8,417 bases of DNA. Origin: Clostridia bacterium. GTDB lineage: Bacteria; Bacillota; DSM-521; Neomoorellales; SLTJ01. The notes under the pieces are model-generated. The model was not told the DNA's origin. It saw only the letters and a list, made by a program, of their open reading frames with translations, and ran no database searches. The translations under genes were made by a program, and so were the position numbers. The DNA is taken from positions 1 to 8,417 of the forward strand of contig JACIYD010000051.1 in NCBI GenBank assembly GCA_014360105.1, in the 5' to 3' direction. This document shows, in pieces, positions 1 to 6,261 of the stretch. Every line of letters begins with the position of its first letter. The stretch's first letter is position 1.

Positions 1-1
1 G

Positions 2-199
2 TTCCTGGGACTGCGCCTGCGCCGGGGTGTGAGCCTGGCGGCCTTTGCCCGAACCTTCGGCCGTTCCGCCACGGCGGTCTACGGCGAGGAAATCGCCGCG
101 CTCAAACGGCAGGGCCTGCTGGAAGAGCGGGCCGGTTACTTACGTCTCACCAACCGGGGTCTCCTGCTGGGTAACGTCGCCTTCCGTGCTTTCGTCTGA
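2..199 (+). CDS. hemW: HemW C-terminal fragment (radical SAM heme chaperone), 5' truncated by the window edge
   Basis: This is the last 65 codons of an open frame that enters from the left edge and stops at TGA 197-199. The peptide begins FLGLRLRRGVSLAAFARTFG and ends with LRLTNRGLLLGNVAFRAF. That matches the C-terminal winged-helix-like tail of the HemW/HemN-like family, which has an F(M/L)GLRL start, a YGEEIAxLKRxGLLEE middle and an LTxRGLLLxN end. Family knowledge: HemW is a cytoplasmic radical SAM protein that binds heme and passes it to acceptor proteins; it was long misannotated as an oxygen-independent coproporphyrinogen oxidase. The catalytic CxxxCxxC part lies outside the window, so activity cannot be judged. 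hemW directly upstream of hrcA is a common firmicute arrangement, which supports the call. The roughly 440-bp gap and the promoter before hrcA suggest it is a separate transcription unit. Confidence 0.85.
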   Translation, partial: FLGLRLRRGVSLAAFARTFGRSATAVYGEEIAALKRQGLLEERAGYLRLTNRGLLLGNVAFRAFV

Positions 200-250
200 A
201 GCAAAGCGGCGGGTCGGAAGGCCGTACCGCCCCTGAGGTATCCCCCCTTT

Positions 251-340
251 TGCCGGGCGGTCTTTGGCTCCCGGCGCAAGACTTTCCGCATCGCGGCGAG
301 CCGGGCTTTTCGCGCAAGCGACAGCGCAAGCCGCCCGGTA
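251..340 (+). other. Foldable element, possible structured RNA (tentative)
   Basis: An outer 11-bp stem pairs 251-261 with 330-340, with nine Watson-Crick pairs and two G-U wobbles (252/339 and 261/330). It encloses a 6-bp stem (270-275 with 300-305) carrying an inner CCGC/GCGG hairpin (286-289 with 293-296). A second hairpin, TCGC-GCAA-GCGA at 310-321, has a GNRA-type tetraloop. The wobbles and the GCAA loop are only favourable if the + strand is transcribed. G+C-rich DNA often gives such pairings by chance, and I do not recognise a known RNA family. The right half of this region is not long enough or similar enough to SRP RNA, 6S RNA or RNase P RNA for any of those names. Confidence 0.2.
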
Positions 341-486
341 CCAAGGATGGCCGCTAGCCCCCACGGCGCCACGGAGGGTGCGCACGAGCCGCAGGCCCGC
401 CTCAAGCTCGAAGCGCAAGCGCCGGTGTCGCCCGTGAGGCTCATCCAGGTGAGGGAGCCGAAGAACCGTTTTCCGGGACGTTTTTT

Positions 487-514
487 CGGCCCTGCGGGGG
501 CAGGCGCAGGGCCG
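487..514. repeat. Perfect 10-bp inverted repeat with 8-nt loop
   Basis: CGGCCCTGCG at 487-496 is exactly complementary to CGCAGGGCCG at 505-514. On the + strand the T-run (481-486) lies before the hairpin, and the bases after it (GTCTGATAA) are not T-rich, so it is not a canonical intrinsic terminator in that direction. On the minus strand the run after the hairpin is A, so the same holds. Its 5' arm shares bases 487-490 with another possible stem (457-465 with 482-490), so the two would be mutually exclusive. Its role is unknown. Confidence 0.5.
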
Positions 515-560
515 GTCTGATAAAGCCTGACGCGGTATTGCTGCGGGCGTGCCGTCCTGC

Positions 561-589
561 TTGACAAAGAAGGGGGCAAATGCTATTGT
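561..589 (+). promoter_or_regulatory. Sigma-A-type promoter of the hrcA operon
   Basis: A perfect -35 box TTGACA (561-566) is followed by a 17-bp spacer and the -10 box TATTGT (584-589). A TG at 581-582, one base upstream, makes this an extended -10. The start of transcription is expected near 595-598, immediately before or at the CIRCE operator at 600. This is the vegetative-type promoter usually found for HrcA-controlled operons. The transcription start is inferred, not seen. Confidence 0.85.
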
Positions 590-599
590 GAAGTTAGCC

Positions 600-626
600 T
601 TAGCACTCTGCCAGCGAGAGTGCTAA
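600..626 (+). promoter_or_regulatory. CIRCE operator (HrcA binding site)
   Basis: TTAGCACTC (600-608), a 9-base spacer (609-617) and GAGTGCTAA (618-626) match the CIRCE consensus TTAGCACTC-N9-GAGTGCTAA at every arm position. It begins 11 bases after the -10 box and ends just before the hrcA Shine-Dalgarno sequence (628-633). HrcA bound here would block initiation, and the transcribed repeat would also sit in the 5' leader. Family knowledge: HrcA dimers bind CIRCE, and HrcA activity depends on the GroE chaperonin, so repression is lifted when unfolded protein titrates the chaperonin. A single copy is present in this window. Confidence 0.97.
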
Positions 627-641
627 CAGGAGGATGAGAGT

Positions 642-1676
642 ATGTACCTGGACGAACGCAAAAAGAGGATCTTGCAGGCCGTTGTCCAGGACTACATCGC
701 CACGGCCGAGCCGGTGGGTTCGCGCACGCTGGCGCGCAAATACAACCTCGGGGTCAGCCCGGCCACCATTCGCAACGAAATGGCCGACCTGGAAGAGATG
801 GGTTTGCTCGAGCAACCCCATACCTCGGCGGGCCGCATTCCTTCGGATCTCGGCTACCGTTACTACGTGGACTACCTCATGGAAAAGACGCACCTAACGG
901 CCGAGGAGCAGGACTTCATCGTGCAGAGCCTTGCCACCAAGCTGCAGGCCGTAGAGGAACTCATTGCCCGCACCAGCGAGGTCCTTTCGGCGATGACCAA
1001 CCTCACCGGCCTTGCCCTCGGCCCGCAATGGGCGGGAAGCGTGATTCTCTACATCGAACTCCTGCCGCTGGTGCCGGAGAAGGCCATCTTGCTGGTGGTG
1101 ACCAACATGGGAACCATCCAGCACCGCTTCCTGGAGATCCCGGACGAGATCACCGCGCGCGACCTCGCGGTCATCAGCGAAGTACTCACGCGCCACCTGC
1201 GGGGGCTGACGCTGGAAAGACTGAGCCGGGCGGCACTACGAGATATCCGGGACGAACTGGCCGCCTACCGTCGCGTGGTGGGCCTGGTGCTGGAGGCGGT
1301 GGAAGACGCCATCGGCGGCGGGCGGGCGGAGCGCATCTATCTGGGCGGCACGCTCAACATCCTCAATCAGCCCGAGTTCCGCCGCGACCTGGCGAAGGTA
1401 AAGGACATCCTCAACGTCCTGGAAACGGAGCACCTGCTGCGGCAACTGCTCCTCGAGGAAGCGGGCGGCACGCTGGCCATCCGCATCGGCGGAGAGAATC
1501 GGGCGTTCAACATGCCCTACTGTAGCATTGTCACCGCTTCCTACCGGGTGGGGGACCGTGTCATGGGTGCCATCGGGCTCTTGGGCCCAACACGCATGGA
1601 GTACGCGCGGGCCGTGGCTACTATTGAGTTCATGAGCTCCTTCCTTTCCGAAATGCTGGCGCATTTCTACCGCTAG
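642..1676 (+). CDS. hrcA: Heat-inducible transcription repressor HrcA
   Basis: The product has 344 residues, the usual family length. It represses class I heat-shock operons by binding CIRCE, and is the first gene of the operon it controls. Residues 1-80 form the winged-helix DNA-binding domain, with the family motifs AEPVGSRTLA (22-31), SPATIRNEMADLEEMGLLEQ (39-58) and HTSAGRIPSDLGYRYYVDYL (60-79). The rest carries the GAF-like and dimerisation regions, with the late signature IRIGGEN, MPYCSIVTASY and GLLGPTRMEYARAV near the C-terminus. The ATG at 642 is preceded by AGGAGG (628-633) with 8-base spacing and gives the standard MYLDERKKRIL-type N-terminus. A perfect CIRCE lies 15 bases upstream of the start, so autoregulation is very likely. 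The stop TAG is at 1674-1676, and grpE follows after 26 bases. No damage is seen. Confidence 0.97.
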   Translation: MYLDERKKRILQAVVQDYIATAEPVGSRTLARKYNLGVSPATIRNEMADLEEMGLLEQPHTSAGRIPSDLGYRYYVDYLMEKTHLTAEEQDFIVQSLATKLQAVEELIARTSEVLSAMTNLTGLALGPQWAGSVILYIELLPLVPEKAILLVVTNMGTIQHRFLEIPDEITARDLAVISEVLTRHLRGLTLERLSRAALRDIRDELAAYRRVVGLVLEAVEDAIGGGRAERIYLGGTLNILNQPEFRRDLAKVKDILNVLETEHLLRQLLLEEAGGTLAIRIGGENRAFNMPYCSIVTASYRVGDRVMGAIGLLGPTRMEYARAVATIEFMSSFLSEMLAHFYR

Positions 1677-1702
1677 ATTCCGGTGAAGCGTGGTGAGGGT
1701 TG

Positions 1703-2410
1703 ATGCCTTTGCAGGATAAAGAAGGGCAAACCGCGGCTCCCCCGGTGGGGGAGGGCGCAGAGGGGCCGACACAGGAAGCACCGCCGGGCGAACAAGAAAC
1801 CCGGTTGGAGGAGCAAAGCGAGGGCGGTGCTACCGGCGAGGCGGAAAGCCCTGCCCCCGAGAGGCCGGCGGTACCGGAAGAGGAGGCGGCGGGAGCCTAT
1901 CGCGAGCGCATTGCCTCACTCGAGCGCGAGGTGGCGGACTACGTGCGGCACCTGCAGCGGCTGCAGGCCGATTTTGAGAACTTCCGGAAGCGGGTGCGGC
2001 GCGAGCAGGAGGAATTGAGAGAAAGAGTGACGGAAGACTTGCTGCGCCGGCTCTTACCCGTGGTCGACAACCTGGAGCGGGCCGTTGCCGCTGCGGAGCA
2101 AGACGGCGCCAGCCTGGAAAACCTGCAAGCCGGGGTGACAATGGTCTACCGGCAACTGGCGGAGTTCCTCCTCAAAGAAGGCGCGAGCCCCTTGGTCGCC
2201 CGGGGCGAGACTTTTGACCCGACCAAACATCATGCGGTGGCCACGGTTGAGAGCGAGGAGCACGCCGAGAATACCGTGGTCGACGAACTGCAAAAAGGCT
2301 ATCTTTTTCACGGGCGTTTGCTGCGGCCGGCCCTGGTGCGGGTGGCCAAAAGGCCTGCCGCGGAAAAGGTCATCCCTTTGAGGCCTGAGGAGGGTGAATG
2401 CGATGGGTAA
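1703..2410 (+). CDS. grpE: Nucleotide exchange factor GrpE
   Basis: The product has 235 residues. GrpE is a cytoplasmic homodimer that opens the DnaK nucleotide-binding domain to release ADP and restart the chaperone cycle. Residues 1-65 are an acidic, Pro/Glu/Gly-rich and probably disordered leader. Residues about 66-130 are a charged heptad-like helix that would form the long dimer coiled coil, including the hallmark [12 protein letters not shown] (86-97) and [12 protein letters not shown] (117-128). The C-terminal beta-wing that contacts DnaK holds [17 protein letters not shown] (168-184) and [18 protein letters not shown] (199-216). I chose ATG 1703 because a GGTGAGG stretch (1692-1698) sits just before it; a TTG directly upstream at 1700 is in frame but too close to that ribosome site. 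The 3' end overlaps dnaK by 8 bp, suggesting translational coupling. Expression should follow the CIRCE promoter. Confidence 0.95.
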   Translation: MPLQDKEGQTAAPPVGEGAEGPTQEAPPGEQETRLEEQSEGGATGEAESPAPERPAVPEEEAAGAYRERIASLEREVADYVRHLQRLQADFENFRKRVRREQEELRERVTEDLLRRLLPVVDNLERAVAAAEQDGASLENLQAGVTMVYRQLAEFLLKEGASPLVARGETFDPTKHHAVATVESEEHAENTVVDELQKGYLFHGRLLRPALVRVAKRPAAEKVIPLRPEEGECDG

Positions 2411-4229
2411 GGTCATCGGCATCGACCTGGGAACGACTAACTCCTGCGTCGCCGTAATGGAGGGCGGCGAGGCGGTCATCATTCCCAACGCGGAGGGAGG
2501 ACGGACCACACCTTCCGTCGTCGCCTTCACCAAGGATGGGGAGCGCCTGGTGGGGCAGGTGGCCAAGCGCCAGGCCATCACCAACCCGGAGCGGACTATC
2601 ATGTCGATCAAGAGACACATGGGGACCACCTACCGGGTGAAGATCGACGACAAAGAATATACGCCGCAGGAAATCTCGGCGATGATCCTGCAGAAACTAA
2701 AGGCAGACGCCGAAGCTTACCTCGGCGAAAAGATAACCCAGGCGGTCATTACTGTCCCGGCCTATTTTACCGACAGCCAGCGTCAGGCCACCAAGGACGC
2801 CGGGCGTATCGCCGGTCTCGAGGTCCTGCGCATCATCAACGAGCCCACGGCGGCCTCCCTGGCTTATGGTCTGGATAAGGGAGAAGACCAGACCATTCTC
2901 GTTTACGACCTGGGTGGGGGTACTTTCGACGTCTCCATTCTGGAGCTGGGCGAGGGCGTCTTCGAGGTAAAGGCCACCGCGGGCAACAACCGCCTAGGGG
3001 GGGACGATTTCGACGAGCGGATCATCCAATGGCTCGTGGCCGAGTTCAAGAAGCAGCACGGGGTGGACTTGAGCCAGGATCGCATGGCCTTACAAAGGCT
3101 GAAAGAGGCGGCGGAGAAAGCGAAGTGCGAGCTTTCCACCGTTACCTCGACGAACATCAACCTGCCCTTCATCACCGCCACGCCTTCCGGTCCGCTGCAC
3201 CTCGACGTGACCCTCACCAGGGCGAAGCTGGAAGAATTGATTGCCGACCTGGTGGAAAAGACGGTGGGGCCGATGCGCCAGGCATTGAGCGACGCCGGAT
3301 TAACTCCGGACAAAATCGACAAGGTGCTCCTCGTCGGCGGCTCCACGCGCATTCCCTTGGTGCAGGAGACGGTGCGCCGCATCACCGGTAAGGAGCCGCA
3401 CAAGGGCATTAACCCGGACGAGTGCGTCGCCCTGGGCGCGGCCATCCAGGCGGCGGTGCTGGCCGGCGAGGTCAAGGACGTGTTGCTGCTCGACGTAACA
3501 CCGCTCTCGCTCGGCATCGAGACCCTGGGTGGTGTCTTTACCAAGATCATCGAGCGGAACACGACCATCCCCACTTCCAAAAGCCAGATCTTTTCCACCG
3601 CGGCCGACAACCAGACTACGGTGGAGATCCACGTTCTCCAGGGCGAACGGCCCATGGCCGCGGACAATAAGACGCTGGGGCGGTTCCAGCTTACGGGCAT
3701 CCCGCCGGCGCCGCGAGGTGTGCCCCAGATCGAGGTTAAGTTCGACATCGACGCGAACGGTATCGTTCACGTTTCGGCGCGCGACCTGGGCACGGGCAAA
3801 GAGCAGGCCATCACCATCAAGTCTTCCAGCGGCCTGAGCGAAGCGGAAATTCAGCGCATGGTGCGTGAAGCGGAAACCTTTGCCGAGGAAGACCGTAAGC
3901 GCAAAGAAGAGGCGGAGACCCGCAACCAGGCGGATTCTCTCATCTACCAGACGGAGCGTACGCTTAAGGAATTGGGCGACAAGGTGGAGGCGGCCGACCG
4001 CGAAAGGGTGGAAAAGGCCAAAAAGGAGCTGCAGGAGGCCCTGACGGGCAAAGACATCAATAAAATCAAGCAGCAGGCGGAGGCCCTCTCCGAAGCGCTG
4101 TTCGCCGTTACCGCCAAGCTCTACCAGCAGACGGGCCAGGCAAGGCAGCAGGCGACGGGCACCGAGGGTGGCGGGGGGCGCGATCGCGTGGTTGACGCCG
4201 ACTACAAAGTAATGGATGATAACAAGTAG
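2403..4229 (+). CDS. dnaK: Molecular chaperone DnaK (Hsp70)
   Basis: The product has 608 residues and is an ATP-driven chaperone working with DnaJ and GrpE in the cytoplasm. The nucleotide-binding domain (1-358) shows phosphate-1 [13 protein letters not shown] (6-18), phosphate-2 [15 protein letters not shown] (166-180) and adenosine motif [13 protein letters not shown] (308-320). The interdomain linker DVLLLDVTP (359-367) is intact. The substrate-binding beta domain follows, with [15 protein letters not shown], then a helical lid rich in Glu and Lys. The C-terminus [13 protein letters not shown] is the usual bacterial acidic tail. Between SIKRHMG (68-74) and [11 protein letters not shown] (86-96) the segment is short, lacking the roughly 25-residue insert of proteobacterial DnaK, as expected in Gram-positive-type Hsp70. 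ATG 2403 is preferred: AGGAGG (2388-2393) lies 9 bases upstream and [10 protein letters not shown] is the family start. The in-frame GTG at 2394 abuts the ribosome site. It overlaps grpE by 8 bp. Confidence 0.98.
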   Translation: MGKVIGIDLGTTNSCVAVMEGGEAVIIPNAEGGRTTPSVVAFTKDGERLVGQVAKRQAITNPERTIMSIKRHMGTTYRVKIDDKEYTPQEISAMILQKLKADAEAYLGEKITQAVITVPAYFTDSQRQATKDAGRIAGLEVLRIINEPTAASLAYGLDKGEDQTILVYDLGGGTFDVSILELGEGVFEVKATAGNNRLGGDDFDERIIQWLVAEFKKQHGVDLSQDRMALQRLKEAAEKAKCELSTVTSTNINLPFITATPSGPLHLDVTLTRAKLEELIADLVEKTVGPMRQALSDAGLTPDKIDKVLLVGGSTRIPLVQETVRRITGKEPHKGINPDECVALGAAIQAAVLAGEVKDVLLLDVTPLSLGIETLGGVFTKIIERNTTIPTSKSQIFSTAADNQTTVEIHVLQGERPMAADNKTLGRFQLTGIPPAPRGVPQIEVKFDIDANGIVHVSARDLGTGKEQAITIKSSSGLSEAEIQRMVREAETFAEEDRKRKEEAETRNQADSLIYQTERTLKELGDKVEAADRERVEKAKKELQEALTGKDINKIKQQAEALSEALFAVTAKLYQQTGQARQQATGTEGGGGRDRVVDADYKVMDDNK

Positions 4230-4259
4230 ACTGTTGGCATGGCGCCAGGAGACGCATGC

Positions 4260-4268
4260 GGAGGGTGA
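4260..4268 (+). promoter_or_regulatory. Ribosome binding site of dnaJ, leaves two possible starts
   Basis: GGAGGGTGA here is a strong anti-Shine-Dalgarno match. It lies 4 bases (counting from GGAGG) before GTG 4269 and 10 bases before the in-frame TTG 4275. Neither spacing is ideal, so the dnaJ start is uncertain by two codons. The GTG gives [10 protein letters not shown] and the TTG gives MAAKRDYY, which is closer to the usual family N-terminus. Confidence 0.7.
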
Positions 4269-5411
4269 GTGCCCTTGGCCGCCAAGCGTGATTACTACGA
4301 GGTCCTGGGCGTGGACCGCAACGCCTCACCGGAGGAGATCAAGAAGGCCTACCGGCGGCTGGCGCGCCAGTACCACCCGGACATGAACCCGGGGAACAAA
4401 AAGGAAGCGGAGGAAAAGTTCAAGGAAGTCCAGGAAGCGTACGATGTCCTCAGCGACCCGGAGAAGCGGGCGCGCTACGACCAGTTCGGCCACTCGGGCG
4501 AAACTGGCCCAGGTGGTTTCGGCGGCTTCGGCGACTTTGCCGACCTGGGCCGTGACTTTGGCGGGCTGGGCGACCTTTTCGACATGTTCTTCGGCGGCTT
4601 CGGCGGGGGCCGCCGCAGCGGCCCGCAAAAGGGCGCCGACCTCCAGCTTGAACTCGATCTCGATTTTGTAGAAGCGGCGTTCGGTACGGAGAAGGACGTG
4701 GAGGTCAGCCGCGAGGAAGTCTGCGCCGCCTGCGGCGGTAGCGGTGCCGACCCGGGCACGCGGCCCGTAACCTGTCCCGCCTGCCACGGTACGGGGCAGA
4801 TCCGCCTGACCCAGGCCACCCCTCTGGGTCGTATGGAGACCATCCGGACATGCAACCAGTGCCGGGGCACGGGGCGCCTCATTAGCACGCCTTGCGCCAC
4901 CTGTGGCGGCCGGGGGCGCGTGCGGCGCGGCCGTAAGATTCACGTGCGCATCCCCGCCGGGGTGGATACAGGCTGGCAGCTCCGCATGAGCGGCGAAGGC
5001 GAACCCGGGATACGGGGCGGTCCGCCGGGCGACCTTTACATCAGCATCCACGTGCGGCCACATCCGCTTTTCCGGCGGGAAGGCTACGACCTCTTCTGCG
5101 AAGTACCGGTGTCCTTCGTCCAGGCGGCCCTGGGCGACGAGATCGAAGTGCCCACCCTGGAAGGGCCGGCCAAAATCCGTTTGGCCGAAGGGACACAAGG
5201 GGGTTCTGTTTTCCGCCTCCGGGGCAAGGGTATTCCTCGCCTCCGCGGCCACGGCCGTGGCGACCTGCACGTCATCGTCCAGGTACGCACCCCCACCGAC
5301 CTTACCGAGCGCCAAAAGGAGCTGCTGCGGGAATTCGCCCGCCTGGAGGAACAGAAGCCGGCGGGTCGGGAAAAAGGCTTTTTCGGCCGCGTCAAGGACG
5401 CCTTCATGTAA
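4269..5411 (+). CDS. dnaJ: Co-chaperone DnaJ (Hsp40, type I)
   Basis: The product has 380 residues from GTG 4269, the usual length for type I DnaJ. It delivers unfolded clients to DnaK and stimulates its ATPase. The J domain (about 6-72) has [13 protein letters not shown] and the essential HPD at 36-38. A Gly/Phe-rich linker runs from about 74 to 118. The zinc-binding domain has four CxxCxGxG-type repeats: C152/C155, C169/C172, C195/C198 and C209/C212, all intact, so both zinc sites should form. The C-terminal substrate-binding barrels follow, with [19 protein letters not shown] and GDLHVIVQV, and the protein ends in [11 protein letters not shown]. It starts 39 bases after dnaK with no terminator between, so it belongs to the same operon. 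An alternative start is TTG 4275, giving [12 protein letters not shown]. Only the exact start is in doubt. Confidence 0.97.
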   Translation: MPLAAKRDYYEVLGVDRNASPEEIKKAYRRLARQYHPDMNPGNKKEAEEKFKEVQEAYDVLSDPEKRARYDQFGHSGETGPGGFGGFGDFADLGRDFGGLGDLFDMFFGGFGGGRRSGPQKGADLQLELDLDFVEAAFGTEKDVEVSREEVCAACGGSGADPGTRPVTCPACHGTGQIRLTQATPLGRMETIRTCNQCRGTGRLISTPCATCGGRGRVRRGRKIHVRIPAGVDTGWQLRMSGEGEPGIRGGPPGDLYISIHVRPHPLFRREGYDLFCEVPVSFVQAALGDEIEVPTLEGPAKIRLAEGTQGGSVFRLRGKGIPRLRGHGRGDLHVIVQVRTPTDLTERQKELLREFARLEEQKPAGREKGFFGRVKDAFM

Positions 5412-5426
5412 GGCAGGCGACCGGCC

Positions 5427-6182
5427 ATGCCGCGCATCTTTCTGCCCCCCGAAGCCTTTGGTCCCGGGGGGATGATTACCATCGGGGGCGGTGCGCGGCG
5501 GCACCTCGTTCGCGTGCTGCGGCTCAAACCCGGTGATACCTTTATTGCAGTAAACGGCGAAGGCGGGGAATTCACGGCGCGCCTGGTGGCGGTGGAGGCA
5601 CAGGTGGCACGGGCCGAGGTAGTGGCGGCCCGGCCCGGCGCGGCTGAACCCCCGGTCGCCGTCACCCTGCTTCTGGGGCTGCCCAAGGGGGAAAAGACGG
5701 CCCTCGTCATTCAGAAAGCGACGGAGCTGGGCGTGGCCCGCCTGATGCCGGTGGCCACGCAGCGGAGTGTGGTGCGGCTGGACGGGGCCGGCAGCGAGGA
5801 ACGCCGCCGCCGGTGGCAGGCAATCGTGGCGGCCGCCGTGGCCCAGAGCGGGCGAAGCCGGGTGCCTCTGGTCGAGGGGGTGCGCCCCCTGGAAGAGGCG
5901 CTCGCGGCGTTGGCGCCGCAGGCGACCCTGCTCGTACCCTGGGAAGGCGAAAGAGAGACAAGTTTAAGGGCGGCGCTGGCAGGGCTGCGCCAGGGCGGCG
6001 TGCACGAGGTGACGGTGGCCGTCGGCCCGGAGGGCGGCTGGGCGCCTGAGGAGGTCGCCCTGTTCCGGCGTTACGGCGGCCTTACGGTGAGCCTGGGGCC
6101 GCGTGTGCTTCGCTGTGAAACGGCCGCTCTTGCCGCGTTGGCCATCATCCTCTACGAGTTGGGTGACCTCGGGGCAAATTGA
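5427..6182 (+). CDS. rsmE: 16S rRNA (uracil-1498-N3)-methyltransferase RsmE
   Basis: The product has 251 residues, normal for the family. RsmE is a SPOUT-fold (trefoil-knot) enzyme that uses S-adenosylmethionine to methylate N3 of U1498 of 16S rRNA on the assembled small subunit. The N-terminal PUA-like part has HLVRVLRLKPGD (26-37). The catalytic domain shows LPKGEKTALVIQKATELGV (85-103), MPVATQRSVV (107-116), the AQSGRSRVP segment (139-147), the SAM-knot motifs VGPEGGWAPEE (199-209) and LGPRVLRCETAALAAL (223-238). ATG 5427 begins MPRIFLP, typical of the family, although its upstream purine stretch (AAGGCAGG region) is only a weak ribosome site. It lies 15 bases after dnaJ, so co-transcription with the heat-shock genes is likely. 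In many related genomes prmA lies between dnaJ and rsmE; it is not here. Confidence 0.95.
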   Translation: MPRIFLPPEAFGPGGMITIGGGARRHLVRVLRLKPGDTFIAVNGEGGEFTARLVAVEAQVARAEVVAARPGAAEPPVAVTLLLGLPKGEKTALVIQKATELGVARLMPVATQRSVVRLDGAGSEERRRRWQAIVAAAVAQSGRSRVPLVEGVRPLEEALAALAPQATLLVPWEGERETSLRAALAGLRQGGVHEVTVAVGPEGGWAPEEVALFRRYGGLTVSLGPRVLRCETAALAALAIILYELGDLGAN

Positions 6183-6261
6183 GGTGCGGCTCCCCCGCTG
6201 GTAGCCTCGCAAACTCCGCCCAAATTCCCCGCAAGAGATTTATGGAGGAATAAGTTGAGCC

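Larger units (their letters stand above)
200..560. other. Intergenic stretch between hemW and the hrcA promoter, no convincing gene
   Basis: About 360 bases separate the hemW stop from the -35 box of hrcA. Open frames occur on both strands, including 147 codons on the minus strand over 136-579. That frame runs into hemW antisense, has no recognisable domain and reads as low-complexity Arg/Ala/Pro sequence, so I do not call it. The stretch holds several inverted repeats: 226-232 with 255-261, 251-261 with 330-340, 457-465 with 482-490, and 487-496 with 505-514. It also holds a 57-codon + strand frame (347-520). No hairpin is followed by a good T-run, so no hemW terminator can be called with confidence. 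The stretch could be a decayed gene, a dispersed repeat or a leader/non-coding RNA; the sequence alone does not decide. Confidence 0.6.

Noticed and set aside
226..265. Stem 226-232 with 255-261 followed by CTTT, considered as the hemW terminator
   Set aside because: The loop is 22 bases and only three T follow. It also competes with a longer stem (251-261 with 330-340). Too weak to call.
487..514. Hairpin considered as the hemW terminator
   Set aside because: The stem is perfect, but the T-run is on the wrong side (481-486) and no T-run follows in either direction.
136..579. 147-codon open frame on the minus strand across the hemW end and the gap
   Set aside because: It overlaps hemW antisense, has no recognisable domain and is Arg/Ala/Pro-rich as expected of chance frames in G+C-rich DNA. 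Its start at 579 also lies inside the hrcA promoter spacer.
2903..3748. 281-codon open frame on the minus strand opposite dnaK
   Set aside because: It is the antisense shadow of the strongly conserved DnaK nucleotide-binding and substrate-binding regions, Ser-rich with no domain.
4326..5504. 392-codon open frame on the minus strand opposite dnaJ and rsmE
   Set aside because: dnaJ on the + strand is complete and highly conserved. The antisense frame has no family motif and is a by-product of G+C-biased third codon positions.
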